64,000 nucleotides of DNA from Methylorubrum populi. GTDB taxonomy: Bacteria > Pseudomonadota > Alphaproteobacteria > Rhizobiales > Beijerinckiaceae. Below are positions 18,408-27,485 of this stretch, in pieces. Both the position numbers and the translations under genes were made by a program. Within the stretch, counting starts at the first letter, position 1, and the number at the start of each line of letters is the position of its first letter. The stretch lies in the NCBI RefSeq assembly GCF_002355515.1, contig NZ_AP014809.1, positions 3,248,501-3,312,500 of the forward strand. The letters are read 5' to 3'. Under the pieces are notes generated by a model. It saw only the letters and a program-made list of their open reading frames with translations, had not been told where the DNA came from and ran no database searches.

Positions 18408-18638
18408 ATGGCGAACGGTATCACTGAAAGACCGAGCAGCCTGTCCGGGCTGACGGAACCCGAAGCCAAGGAATTTCACGCGATCTTCCTGACGAGCTTC
18501 ATCATCTTCACGGCGATCGCCGTGGTCGCCCACATCCTCGTCTGGCTGTGGCGGCCCTGGCTCCCCGGAGAGAAGGGCTACGCTCTCCTCGACGGCGTGA
18601 CGAACGCCGCCCACGGCCTCGTGACGATGATCGGCTGA
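18408..18638 (+). CDS. pufB: light-harvesting complex 1 beta subunit
   Basis: Antenna polypeptide of 76 residues with one membrane helix. The conserved segment [13 protein letters not shown]...[11 protein letters not shown] holds the histidine that ligates bacteriochlorophyll. The C-terminal tail of about 25 residues after RPW is longer than in Rhodobacter. GCGGAGG lies upstream of the ATG at 18408. pufA follows after 11 bases. Confidence 0.95.
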   Translation: MANGITERPSSLSGLTEPEAKEFHAIFLTSFIIFTAIAVVAHILVWLWRPWLPGEKGYALLDGVTNAAHGLVTMIG

Positions 18639-18649
18639 GGAGACGAACG

Positions 18650-18838
18650 ATGCACAAGATCTGGCTTCTGTTCGATCCGCGGCGGACCCTCGTCGCGCTC
18701 TTCACCTTCCTGTTCGTCCTGGCGCTGCTGATCCACTTCATCCTGCTCAGCACCGACCGGTTCAATTGGCTGGAAGGCCCGAAGGCCGCCAAGGCCGCCG
18801 CCGCGCACAGCCTCGTCCTCCCGACGATGCCGGTCTGA
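18650..18838 (+). CDS. pufA: light-harvesting complex 1 alpha subunit
   Basis: A 62-residue antenna polypeptide opening [13 protein letters not shown], with one membrane helix and the chlorophyll-ligating histidine in [22 protein letters not shown] lies just before the start. It pairs with PufB to build the LH1 ring around the reaction centre. Confidence 0.95.
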   Translation: MHKIWLLFDPRRTLVALFTFLFVLALLIHFILLSTDRFNWLEGPKAAKAAAAHSLVLPTMPV

Positions 18839-18861
18839 CCGGCCTTATCCGGTCCTGCCGC

Positions 18862-18879
18862 GGGCGGGCGCGCCTGCCC
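18862..18879 (+). repeat. hairpin in the pufA-pufL spacer
   Basis: GGGCGGG (18862-18868) pairs with CCTGCCC (18873-18879) through one G-U pair and a four-base loop. In Rhodobacter a stem-loop at this position protects the pufBA message and sets the antenna-to-reaction-centre ratio. A similar role here is inferred from position. Confidence 0.45.
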
Positions 18880-18915
18880 CGGCACCCTCCATCCTCATCC
18901 CCGGGGATCTCCGCC

Positions 18916-19740
18916 ATGGCAATGTTGAGCTTCGAGCGCAAATACCGGGTCCGCGGCGGCACCCTGCTGGGCGGTGACCTGTTCGACTTCTGGGTCGGCC
19001 CGTTCTACGTCGGCTTCTTCGGCGTGACGACGATCTTCTTCTCGGTGCTGGGGACCGCGCTGATCCTCTACGGGGCGGCGATCGGACCGACCTGGAACAT
19101 CTGGCAGATCAACATCGCCCCACCCGACCTGAAATACGGGCTGGCCCTGGCGCCCCTGAAGGAAGGAGGGCTCTGGCAGATCATCACCTTCTGCGCGATC
19201 GGGGCGTTCTCGTCCTGGGCCCTGCGCGAAGTCGAGATCTGCCGCAAGCTCGGCATCGGCTACCACGTGCCGTTCGCCTTCTCGGTCGCGATCTTCGCCT
19301 ACGTCACGCTGGTGGTGATCCGCCCGTTCCTGATGGGTGCCTGGGGCTACGGCTTCCCCTACGGCATTCTTTCCCACCTCGATTGGGTGTCGAACACCGG
19401 CTACCAGTATCTGCACTTCCATTACAATCCCGCGCACATGCTCGCCGTGAGCTTCTTCTTCACGACGACCTTCGCGCTGGCACTGCACGGCTCGCTGATC
19501 CTGTCCTCGACCAACCCCGCCAAGGGGGAGACGGTGAAGACGCCGGAGCACGAGGACACCTATTTCCGCGACACGATCGGCTACTCGATCGGGACGCTCG
19601 GCATTCACCGGCTCGGCCTGTTCCTCGCGCTGTCCGCGGGATTCTGGAGTGCGGTCTGCATCGTCATCTCGGGCCCCTTCTGGACGCAGGGGTGGCCGGA
19701 ATGGTGGGGCTGGTGGCTCAACCTGCCCGTGTGGCGGTGA
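18916..19740 (+). CDS. pufL: photosynthetic reaction centre L subunit
   Basis: A 274-residue membrane protein with five helices, opening [15 protein letters not shown]. It carries the family blocks around helix D ([14 protein letters not shown]) and helix E ([11 protein letters not shown]), whose histidines ligate the special-pair bacteriochlorophyll and the non-haem iron. The ATG at 18916 is nine bases after GGGGATCTCCGC, a 12-base string that recurs upstream of pufM. The next gene begins an unusual 125 bases later. Confidence 0.97.
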   Translation: MAMLSFERKYRVRGGTLLGGDLFDFWVGPFYVGFFGVTTIFFSVLGTALILYGAAIGPTWNIWQINIAPPDLKYGLALAPLKEGGLWQIITFCAIGAFSSWALREVEICRKLGIGYHVPFAFSVAIFAYVTLVVIRPFLMGAWGYGFPYGILSHLDWVSNTGYQYLHFHYNPAHMLAVSFFFTTTFALALHGSLILSSTNPAKGETVKTPEHEDTYFRDTIGYSIGTLGIHRLGLFLALSAGFWSAVCIVISGPFWTQGWPEWWGWWLNLPVWR

Positions 19741-19786
19741 AACGGAACGCTGGTCGGCGTCCGCGCCGGCCGGCCTGAGGGCGCAG

Positions 19787-19801
19787 GTCCGATCTTCGGA
19801 C
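19787..19801 (+). repeat. short hairpin in the pufL-pufM spacer
   Basis: GTCCGA (19787-19792) and TCGGAC (19796-19801) form a six-base stem with a TCT loop. The spacer also holds a copy of the 12-mer GGGGATCTCCGC (19804-19815) that immediately precedes pufL at 18903-18914. Confidence 0.4.
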
Positions 19802-19865
19802 GCGGGGATCTCCGCAGACGGCGTGAGTCTCCTCGAACGGCCGCAGGTCCATGGAGGGAGACGCC

Positions 19866-20852
19866 GTGGCCTACTATCAGAACATCTTCACCCAGGTGCA
19901 GGTGCGCCCGGTCGAACCGGAGCACGGGATTCCGATCTCGGCGGACGCCCGCGTCGGCCGGCCGTTCAACAGCTACCTGTTCGGACTGATCGGCAATTCC
20001 CAGGTCGGGCCGATCTATGGCGGCTATCTCGGCGCCCTGTCCTTCGCCTGCGGCCTGATCGCCTTCGAGATCATCGGCCTCAATATGTGGGCCAGCGTGA
20101 ACTGGGACCCGATCCAGTTCGTGCGCCAGCTCCCCTGGTTGGCCCTGGAGCCGCCGCTGCCCAAGTACGGTCTCAAGGTGTTGCCGCCGCTCAACGAGGG
20201 CGGCTGGTGGCTGATCGCCGGCTTCTTCCTCACCGCCTCGATCCTGCTGTGGTGGGTTCGGATGTATCGTCGCGCCCGCGCGCTCGGCCTCGGCACGCAT
20301 GTCCCTTGGGCATTCGCCTCGGCGATCTGGCTCTATCTCGTGCTCGGTTTCATCCGCCCGCTTCTGATGGGCTCCTGGAGCGAGGCTGTGCCCTTCGGCC
20401 TGTTCCCTCACCTCGATTGGACCGCCGCATTCTCGCTGCGCTACGGTAACCTGTTCTACAACCCGTTCCACATGCTCTCGATCGTCTTCCTGTATGGATC
20501 GACGCTGCTGTTTGCCATGCACGGGGGGACGATCCTCGCCACCAGCCGCTACGGTGCCGAGCGTGAGATCGATCAGATCGTGGACCGCGGCACCGCGACC
20601 GAGCGCGCCGCCCTGTTCTGGCGCTGGACCATGGGCTTCAACGCCACGATGGAGTCGGTTCACCGCTGGGCTTGGTGGTTCGCGGTGCTGACGACGCTGA
20701 CCGGCGGCATCGGCATCCTGCTGACCGGCACCGTGGTGGACAATTGGTATCTCTGGGCGGTGAAGCACGGCGTCGCGCCGGCCTATCCGCAGATCTACGG
20801 GCCGATCACCGACCCGCTGGCCGCGCCGGGCGCAGGAGGGGGGACGCCATGA
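19866..20852 (+). CDS. pufM: photosynthetic reaction centre M subunit
   Basis: A 328-residue, five-helix protein that pairs with PufL. It carries [16 protein letters not shown] and [10 protein letters not shown], the helix D and E histidine blocks. The GTG at 19866 directly follows GGAGGGAGA, whereas the ATG at 19851 would lie inside that ribosome-binding site. The tail ends in a proline/glycine stretch and overlaps pufC by four bases (ATGA). Confidence 0.96.
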   Translation: MAYYQNIFTQVQVRPVEPEHGIPISADARVGRPFNSYLFGLIGNSQVGPIYGGYLGALSFACGLIAFEIIGLNMWASVNWDPIQFVRQLPWLALEPPLPKYGLKVLPPLNEGGWWLIAGFFLTASILLWWVRMYRRARALGLGTHVPWAFASAIWLYLVLGFIRPLLMGSWSEAVPFGLFPHLDWTAAFSLRYGNLFYNPFHMLSIVFLYGSTLLFAMHGGTILATSRYGAEREIDQIVDRGTATERAALFWRWTMGFNATMESVHRWAWWFAVLTTLTGGIGILLTGTVVDNWYLWAVKHGVAPAYPQIYGPITDPLAAPGAGGGTP

Positions 20853-21940
20853 AGACGCTGCTCGTCGTCGCGGGCGCCGTCGTCGCCCTGTTCCTCACCA
20901 TCGCTCAGTTCGGCACGGCGGGGTGGACCAAACCGCCGATCCTCGCCCAGCAGCACGGCTTCCGCGGCACGGGCATGGATCAGATCCAGACCAAGGCCGG
21001 CGCGGCGGCGCTGAAGGCGGCCAACCTGCCGCCAGCGCCGGCCGATCCGGTCGAGGCCGGCACCGAGAAGGCCGGCGCGGTCTACGAGAACGTGAAGGTC
21101 CTCAAGGATCTCAGCGTGGAGGAGTTCAACCGCCTGATGACCTCGATGACGGAGTGGGTCAGTCCGGAACAGGGCTGCACCTACTGCCACAACACTGAGA
21201 ACATGGCCGACGACAGCCTCTATCAGAAGCAGGTCGCCCGGCGGATGATCCAGATGGTGCAGCACATCAACACCTCTTGGAAGGAAAAGCATGTCGGCGA
21301 GGCGGGGGTGACCTGCTACACCTGTCACCGCGGCCAGCCCGTGCCGGCCAATATCTGGTTCCAGAATCCGGGGCCGAACTACAAGACCGGCTTCATTGCC
21401 CGCAACAACGGGCAGAACATGGCCTCGCCGTCCGTCGGTCTCGCCTCGCTGCCCTACGACACGCTGAGCGAGTTCTTCGGCAAGAAGGACGTCGATGAGA
21501 ACCTGATTCGCGTGAACGCGACGACCGCTCTCCCCGAGAGCAAGGGTAAACCGATACAGGCGGCCGAACGGACCTACGGCCTGATGATCCACATGTCGTC
21601 GTCGCTCGGGGTCAACTGTACCTACTGCCACAACACCCGTGCGATTTCGAACTGGTCGCAGAGCACGCCGCAACGCACCCTGGCCTGGCACGCGATCCGC
21701 ATGGTGCGCGATCTCAACGGCGACTACATCGAGCCGCTGACATCGACCTTTCCGCCCAATCGCCTCGGCCCGACCGGTGACGCGCCGAAGCTGAACTGTG
21801 CCACCTGCCACAACGGTCAGAGTAAGCCGCTGGCGGGCGCGCACGTGGTCGAGACCTATCCCGAGCTGGCGAAGTCGACTGCCGGATTGGCGACCGCGCC
21901 GTCCGAACCGGCCCCGCAGGCCCCCGCACCACCGCCCTGA
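20849..21940 (+). CDS. pufC: reaction-centre tetrahaem cytochrome c subunit
   Basis: Re-reduces the photo-oxidised special pair from the periplasmic side. Four CxxCH haem sites start at residues 110, 156, 257 and 317, arranged as two pairs, as in the family. The N-terminus is a single hydrophobic anchor ([18 protein letters not shown]), and I see no lipobox cysteine, so it is probably held by an uncleaved helix. The C-terminus is an Ala/Pro tail. The start overlaps the pufM stop. Last gene before the terminator at 22091. Confidence 0.96.
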   Translation: MKTLLVVAGAVVALFLTIAQFGTAGWTKPPILAQQHGFRGTGMDQIQTKAGAAALKAANLPPAPADPVEAGTEKAGAVYENVKVLKDLSVEEFNRLMTSMTEWVSPEQGCTYCHNTENMADDSLYQKQVARRMIQMVQHINTSWKEKHVGEAGVTCYTCHRGQPVPANIWFQNPGPNYKTGFIARNNGQNMASPSVGLASLPYDTLSEFFGKKDVDENLIRVNATTALPESKGKPIQAAERTYGLMIHMSSSLGVNCTYCHNTRAISNWSQSTPQRTLAWHAIRMVRDLNGDYIEPLTSTFPPNRLGPTGDAPKLNCATCHNGQSKPLAGAHVVETYPELAKSTAGLATAPSEPAPQAPAPPP

Positions 21941-22090
21941 TCCGGGCTCCGCCCGTTCAAGCGGATGCCGGGTTGGCAAGCTCGCGCAGCGCCATTGGGG
22001 GATCTGGAGCGGCGATCCGGAAGGGACAACCGCATTCGGTGTGAAACAACGCTCACCACTGCCATCGGGCGAGTGACACTTGTCGCCTTA

Positions 22091-22122
22091 TGCCGCCGGT
22101 CCCCAGGCCGGCGGCATTTTTT
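22091..22122 (+). terminator. rho-independent terminator of the puf operon
   Basis: TGCCGCCGG (22091-22099) pairs perfectly with CCGGCGGCA (22108-22116) around an eight-base loop and is followed by six T residues. It lies about 150 bases after the pufC stop. The space between them shows no gene. Confidence 0.9.
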
Positions 22123-22394
22123 GTATCCGATGTCACAGCAACTTTTTTTTAAGCCGCTAATCTGAGCTGGGCGAACGACCGCCGGCTGCCGAACCCGTGC
22201 GCCGCGGTAGCGTCCAGTCGGATTATTGAGAAAGACAATTTATCTTAATTCACCTTTCAATATAACCCTAGTTACAATGGCTTAAGTCATTAGGATTATG
22301 CCTATTGTGCTGAAATTTCGTCGCATTTCGCGCTATGACCTGCCGTCCGACAGGAGCCGCGCGGGGCAGGGACCGGCGGCTTGTTCGGGCTGAG
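22123..22394. other. AT-rich intergenic region upstream of the secretion genes
   Basis: This stretch is much richer in A and T than the rest of the window, notably 22200-22330, and holds an eight-T run at 22143-22150. A TACAAT at 22273-22278 could be a -10 box for the following operon, with only a weak -35 (TTCACC, 18 bases upstream). No open frame or RNA gene is evident. Confidence 0.5.
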
Positions 22395-24176
22395 ATGAAG
22401 TTGGGGGAAAAGACGGTGAGCGACAGGCGCGATAAGAACGAGATTGCCGCCGCACTCCGGCAGTGCAAGACGGCCTTCGTGGGGGTGGCCGTCATGAGCG
22501 GCCTGGTGAACATCCTCTATCTCACCGGCTCGTTCTTCATGCTCGAAGTCTACGACCGGGTGATTCCGAGCCGCTCCGTGCCGACCCTGGTCGGTCTCGC
22601 CGCACTGGCGCTCGCGCTCTACGCCTTCCAGGGCGTGCTCGAGGCCATTCGCGGGCGCATCCTCGCCCGCATCGGCGCCGCACTGGACGAATCCCTGAGC
22701 GGGCGCGTCTTCGATCTCGTGGTGCGCGCTCCGCTCAAGGGCGTGACCCAGGGCGACGGCCTTCTGCCGCTACGCGACCTCGACCAGATCCGCGCCTTCC
22801 TGTCCGGCTCGGGCCCGTCGGCCTTCTTCGACCTGCCCTGGATGCCGTTCTACCTCGCCATCTGTTTCCTGTTCCATCCGCTGATCGGTGTGGCCGCCCT
22901 CGTCGGCATGGGCATCCTCATCGCCCTGACCTTCCTGACCGATCGCGCCAGCAAGGGCCCGACGCGGGAGGCCACCGGCCACGGAATGCGGCGCAACGGC
23001 CTCGCCGAGGCCGGCCGCCGCAACGCCGAGGTGCTGGCCGCCATGGGCATGCAGGAGCGCCTCGCCGCCCGTTGGGCCTCGGCCAACCGCGACTACATGA
23101 ACGCGCACCAGGCCGTGGCGGATGCCGGAAGCGGCTTCGGCGCCGGCTCCAAGGTGTTCCGCATGGCGCTGCAATCGGGCGTGCTCGCTCTCGGCGCCTG
23201 GCTCGTGATCCACAACGAGGCCAGTGCCGGCATCATCATCGCGAGCTCGATCCTCGTCTCCCGCGCGCTGGCGCCGGCGGAGCTCACGATCGCCAACTGG
23301 AAGGGCTTCGTGGCCGCGCGCCAGAGCTGGCACCGCCTGTCCGAGTTGCTGGCCCGGATGCCGCAGGACGAGCGACCGCATGCCCTGCCGGCCCCGAGCG
23401 AGTCCATCAGCGTCGAGGGCGCCAGCATCGCCCCGCCCGGCACGCCGCGGCTCGTGGTTCAGGATGTCAGCTTCGGCCTCCGGGCCGGGCAGGGGCTCGG
23501 CATCATCGGGCCCTCCGCCTCCGGCAAATCCTCCCTCGTGCGCGCCCTCGTCGGCGTCTGGCCGCCGGTACGCGGAAAGGTCCGCTTCGACGGTGCCGCC
23601 CTCGATCAGTGGACGAGCGGCGATCTCGGCCGGCATATCGGCTTCCTGCCGCAGGAGGTCGAGCTGTTCGCCGGCACGGTGGCCGAGAACATCGCCCGCT
23701 TCGAGCCGGATGCTCCGGCCGAGGCGATCATCGCGGCGGCCAAGGCGGCCGGCGTTCACGAGCTGATCCTGCGGCTGCCCGAGGGCTATGATACCCGCAT
23801 CGGCGAGGGCGGCTCGGGGCTTTCCGCCGGGCAGCGCCAGCGCGTCGGCCTCGCCCGCGCCCTCTACCGCGAGCCGTTCCTCGTGGTGCTCGACGAGCCC
23901 AACGCCAACCTCGACAACGAGGGCGAGAACGCGCTGACCCAGGCGATCTTCGGTGTGCGTCAGCGCGGCGGCATCTGCGTCGTCGTCGCCCACCGGCCGA
24001 GCGCTTTGGCCGCTCTCGACCTGATCCTGATGATGGCCGACGGCCGCGCCCAAGCCTTCGGGCCCAAGGACGAGATCCTCAAGCGCGTGCTGCGCCCCGC
24101 GCCGACCCCGGTGCCCGTCGCCGCCGAGTCCTCGGCCGCGCAGGCCGACGCGCCCACGATTCGTGAGAGTGCCTGA
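22395..24176 (+). CDS. type I secretion ABC transporter/permease (PrtD family)
   Basis: Fused membrane and ATPase half-transporter that energises export through a HlyD-type fusion protein and an outer-membrane channel. The N-terminal membrane domain has about five to six helices (residues about 25-300). The ATPase domain has Walker A GPSASGKSS, signature LSAGQRQRVGLARAL and Walker B FLVVLDEP. No N-terminal C39 peptidase domain is present, so substrates should carry a C-terminal signal. The ATG at 22395 is chosen; the GTG at 22416 has a comparable purine-rich leader. It overlaps the following gene by one base. Confidence 0.9.
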   Translation: MKLGEKTVSDRRDKNEIAAALRQCKTAFVGVAVMSGLVNILYLTGSFFMLEVYDRVIPSRSVPTLVGLAALALALYAFQGVLEAIRGRILARIGAALDESLSGRVFDLVVRAPLKGVTQGDGLLPLRDLDQIRAFLSGSGPSAFFDLPWMPFYLAICFLFHPLIGVAALVGMGILIALTFLTDRASKGPTREATGHGMRRNGLAEAGRRNAEVLAAMGMQERLAARWASANRDYMNAHQAVADAGSGFGAGSKVFRMALQSGVLALGAWLVIHNEASAGIIIASSILVSRALAPAELTIANWKGFVAARQSWHRLSELLARMPQDERPHALPAPSESISVEGASIAPPGTPRLVVQDVSFGLRAGQGLGIIGPSASGKSSLVRALVGVWPPVRGKVRFDGAALDQWTSGDLGRHIGFLPQEVELFAGTVAENIARFEPDAPAEAIIAAAKAAGVHELILRLPEGYDTRIGEGGSGLSAGQRQRVGLARALYREPFLVVLDEPNANLDNEGENALTQAIFGVRQRGGICVVVAHRPSALAALDLILMMADGRAQAFGPKDEILKRVLRPAPTPVPVAAESSAAQADAPTIRESA

Positions 24177-25522
24177 TGTCCTCGACGCTTGCCCCCCTCA
24201 GTGGTCTCGCTCCGGCGCTGCCGCGGCCCGTCGCCCACGGCTCGATCCGGCGCCACCTCGCCGTCGCGATCGGCCTCTCGATCGCGCTCGTCTTCGGCGT
24301 CGGCGGCTGGGCCGTCTTCACCGACATCTCGGCGGCGGTGATCGCGCCGGGCCAACTTGTGGTCGAGACTGATGTGAAAAAGGTCCAGCACCCCACTGGC
24401 GGCGTCGTCGGTGAACTTCTGGTGCGCGAGGGGCAGCGGGTCGCCGCTGGCGACGTGCTGATCCGCCTCGACGAGACCCAGACCCGGGCCAATCTCGACA
24501 TCGTTCTCAAGGCGATGGACGAGCTGGCTGCCCGCCGCGCCCGCGACGAGGCCGAGCGTGATGGCTTCAAGACCATCGCCTTTCCGCCCGAACTCGTGGC
24601 CCGCATCGACAGCGACGCCACCGTCACCCGGCTGATCGACGGCGAATCGCGCCTGTTCGCCTCCCGCGTCGCCGGCCGCGAGGGCCAGAAGGCGCAGCTG
24701 CGCGAGCGGGTCGACCAGCTCCGCCAGGAGATTGCCGGCTTGACCAAGCAGGCGGCGGCCAAGGACCGCGAGATCAACCTGATCGGCCACGAGCTGACCG
24801 GCGTGCGCGACCTCTACGCCAAGAACCTCGTGCCGCTCTCGCGCGTGACGGCGCTCGAGCGCGATGCCGCTCGTTTGGAAGGCGAGCGCGGCCAGCTCGT
24901 CGCCTCCACCGCCTCCGCCCGGGGCAAGATCGCCGAGACCGAGCTGCAGATCATCCAGATCGACGGGGAGATGCGCACCGAGGTCGGCAAGGATCTGGCC
25001 GAGATTCGCGGCAAGTGGTCAGAGCTTCGCGAGAAGCGCGTGGCCGCCGAGGACCAGCTCAAGCGGGTCGAGCTGCGCGCGCCGCAGGACGGGTTCGTGC
25101 ACCAGATGAGCGTGCACACGGTGGGCGGTCTCGTGGTCCCGAGCGAGCCGGCGATGCTGATCGTGCCGGCCTCGGACCAGCTCCTCGTCGAGGTGCGGGT
25201 TCAGCCGCAGGACATCGACAACGTCCGGGTCGGGCAGAAGGCGGTGCTGCGCTTCCCCGCCTTCAACACGCGCACGACGCCGGAGATCGACGGCGAGGTG
25301 GTGCGGGTCTCGGCCGACGTGACTCAGGACCCCAAGACCGGCCAGACCTACTACACGGCGCGCATCCGCATCCGCGAGGATCAGAAGGAGCGGCTCGCGG
25401 GTCTGCGTCTGGTGCCGGGCATGCCGGTCGAGTCCTACACTCAGATCGGCGAGCGCTCGGTGCTGTCCTATCTCACCAAACCGCTGACCGATCAGATCGC
25501 CAAAGCGTGGCGCGAGCGCTGA
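24176..25522 (+). CDS. HlyD-family membrane fusion protein (type I secretion)
   Basis: Periplasmic adaptor of 448 residues. It has one N-terminal membrane helix (residues about 28-50), a biotinyl-lipoyl-like segment, a long alpha-helical hairpin (residues about 100-280) and a beta-barrel domain. The C-terminal family signature GLRLVPGMPVESYTQ is present. The start overlaps the stop of the ABC transporter gene, so they form one operon. Neither a TolC-like channel nor a repeat-containing substrate is adjacent. Confidence 0.9.
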   Translation: MSSTLAPLSGLAPALPRPVAHGSIRRHLAVAIGLSIALVFGVGGWAVFTDISAAVIAPGQLVVETDVKKVQHPTGGVVGELLVREGQRVAAGDVLIRLDETQTRANLDIVLKAMDELAARRARDEAERDGFKTIAFPPELVARIDSDATVTRLIDGESRLFASRVAGREGQKAQLRERVDQLRQEIAGLTKQAAAKDREINLIGHELTGVRDLYAKNLVPLSRVTALERDAARLEGERGQLVASTASARGKIAETELQIIQIDGEMRTEVGKDLAEIRGKWSELREKRVAAEDQLKRVELRAPQDGFVHQMSVHTVGGLVVPSEPAMLIVPASDQLLVEVRVQPQDIDNVRVGQKAVLRFPAFNTRTTPEIDGEVVRVSADVTQDPKTGQTYYTARIRIREDQKERLAGLRLVPGMPVESYTQIGERSVLSYLTKPLTDQIAKAWRER

Positions 25523-25675
25523 CAATCTTGCCTCGCAGGCGGGTTGTCTGATAAGGCGACCGCCTCCCCGCGATGTCGCTGACGTCATCGCCGGAGCGTC
25601 CTCGCGGCGCTCCGTCCCTTCGAGACACCTTGAACAACAGGCGGCCGGTCTCGAATCCGTGCCGATGTGAGACCG

Positions 25676-25801
25676 ATGAAGATTCGCAACTCGCTCAAGT
25701 CGCTGCGCGCCCGTCACCGCGACAACCAGCTCGTGCGCCGCAAGGGCCGCGTCTACGTCATCAACAAGACCCAGAAGCGCTTCAAGGCCCGCCAGGGCTG
25801 A
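25676..25801 (+). CDS. rpmJ: ribosomal protein bL36, zinc-free type
   Basis: A 41-residue, highly basic protein of the large ribosomal subunit, opening [16 protein letters not shown] and ending RFKARQG. The Cys and His zinc ligands of the classical form are absent, which places it in the C-minus group common in alphaproteobacteria. The ATG at 25676 lacks a strong Shine-Dalgarno sequence. It sits alone, not in a ribosomal protein operon. Confidence 0.95.
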   Translation: MKIRNSLKSLRARHRDNQLVRRKGRVYVINKTQKRFKARQG

Positions 25802-25876
25802 TCGGTTCGCCGCGCGGCAGACGCGGCACCGAAGCGCGTTGACGGGAGCCGGGTTCGGGGTGGAAGCTCCGGACCC

Positions 25877-26479
25877 ATGGATGCCCGCCGCACGCCTCTC
25901 CTGACTGCCCTCTGCCTCGGCCTTGCCCTCGCGAGCACGGGCCAGCCGGCACCGGCGGCCGACAAGCCGCGCCCCGAGAAGGAGCGCAAGGCGCACCCGC
26001 CTGTCAGCCTGGAAGATCTCTACACCCGCCTGAAGCAGGCCGGGGACGAGACCGAGGCCAAGGCGATCGCCACCCTGATCGAGCGCCGTCTCGGCCGATC
26101 CGGCAGCGCGACGGCCGATCTCCTCTCCGACCGCGCCCGGCAGGCGATGGGTGGCAACGATCTGCCTCTCGCCGTCGAACTGATGGATCGCGCCGTCGCC
26201 CTGGAGCCGAACTGGTCCGAGGGCTGGAGCCGGCGGGCGACCCTGTTCTGGCGCCTTTCCGACTCGTCTACCGCCATCGCCGACCTGCAGCGCGCCCTCG
26301 TGCTGGAGCCGCGCCATTTCGAGGCGTGGGCGGCGCTGGGGAAGCTCTACCTCGCCCAGGACGACAAGCGACGCGCCCTCGATGCCTTCCGCCGCGCGGA
26401 AGCCTTGTACCCGCAATGGGACGTGCTGAAGAAGGCGATCGAGCGGCTGACGCCCGAGGTCGAGGGACGCGACCTCTGA
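25877..26479 (+). CDS. exported tetratricopeptide-repeat protein
   Basis: A 200-residue protein with a signal peptide (cleavage near PAPAADK) and about three TPR units in residues 90-185 (AVELMDRAVALEPNWSEGW, then AIADLQRALVLEPRHFEAW). TPR arrays mediate protein contacts, and the partner is unknown. It ends 10 bases before the hydrolase gene, so the two are likely co-transcribed. Confidence 0.8.
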   Translation: MDARRTPLLTALCLGLALASTGQPAPAADKPRPEKERKAHPPVSLEDLYTRLKQAGDETEAKAIATLIERRLGRSGSATADLLSDRARQAMGGNDLPLAVELMDRAVALEPNWSEGWSRRATLFWRLSDSSTAIADLQRALVLEPRHFEAWAALGKLYLAQDDKRRALDAFRRAEALYPQWDVLKKAIERLTPEVEGRDL

Positions 26480-26489
26480 AGCGCGCGTC

Positions 26490-27485
26490 GTGAACCTTGC
26501 CGACCTCCTGCGCTTCGCCGCCGGCCTCGCCGCGGCGGCCATCGGCCTCGTGGCGCTGCTTCTCGTCTGCGCGGCGGTCGCGACGCGGTTGATCGCTTGG
26601 CGCGTCGAGGCCCGCTTTCCGGGGACCGACCGCAGGGTCGAGATCGAGGGCGGCCGAATCGCCTATGTCGAGGACGGGCCTGTCGAGGGCGCCCGGGCCA
26701 CGGTCGTTCTGCTCCACGGCGCCTCGGCCAACGCCTGCGACCCGATGGAGGGCGTCGGGCGCCACCTCGCCCGGGCGGGCTTCCGCGTCATCGCCTTCGA
26801 TCGGCCGGGATACGGCAACAGCGACCGAATCGCCGGCGCGGAGGCCGCCTCACCGACCTTCCAGGGCAGGGCGCTGGGACAGGCCCTCGACAGGCTCGGG
26901 ATCGGGCCGGTGATTCTCGTGGGCCATTCGTGGTCGGGCGCACTCGCCCTGCGGATGGCTCTCGACCGGCCGGCACGGGTCGCGGGACTCGTCCTCGTCG
27001 CACCCGTGGCGATGCCGTTCCCGTCCCGCCCGCTGCCCTGGTGGGCGAGAATTGCCCTGACACCGCCGATGACGTGGCTGCTGACGCGGACCGTCGCCGT
27101 GCCGCTCGGCCTGTACTACCTGCCCTCGGTCGCGGTCAGCGTCTTTCGGCCGGAGCCTGCGGTGGACGGTTACATCGAGGCGAGCCGCGCGCCGCTGATC
27201 CTCCGGCCCGGACCCGCGCTCGCCAACATTCAGGATCTCGCCGGGCTTCCCGCCGCCCTCGCCGAGCAGGCGCCACGCTACGGAACGATCGGCGTCCCGA
27301 GCGTGATCGTCGCCGGTGATGCCGACCCGATCGTCCAAACGCGCCTGCAGGCGGATCCCTTGAGCCGGGCAATGCCGCACGCCCGGCAGGTCGTGCTGCC
27401 GGGCGCCGGACACATGGTGACCTATACCGCCCCCGACCGGCTGGTGCGTGAGGTCGAGGCCCTAGCGGAGGCGGTGTCGCGTTAG
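26490..27485 (+). CDS. alpha/beta-fold hydrolase with N-terminal membrane anchor
   Basis: A 331-residue protein with a hydrophobic helix (residues about 8-35) followed by an alpha/beta-hydrolase domain. The oxyanion block VVLLHGASANA, nucleophile elbow GHSWSG and late histidine in LPGAGHMVTYTAPDR are all visible. The substrate cannot be inferred. The GTG at 26490 lies 10 bases after the TPR gene. The end overlaps the end of convergent pyk by four bases. Confidence 0.82.
   Translation: MNLADLLRFAAGLAAAAIGLVALLLVCAAVATRLIAWRVEARFPGTDRRVEIEGGRIAYVEDGPVEGARATVVLLHGASANACDPMEGVGRHLARAGFRVIAFDRPGYGNSDRIAGAEAASPTFQGRALGQALDRLGIGPVILVGHSWSGALALRMALDRPARVAGLVLVAPVAMPFPSRPLPWWARIALTPPMTWLLTRTVAVPLGLYYLPSVAVSVFRPEPAVDGYIEASRAPLILRPGPALANIQDLAGLPAALAEQAPRYGTIGVPSVIVAGDADPIVQTRLQADPLSRAMPHARQVVLPGAGHMVTYTAPDRLVREVEALAEAVSR

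Noticed and set aside
22143..22150. An eight-T run as a second terminator.
   Set aside because: No stem precedes it; the true terminator is at 22091-22122.
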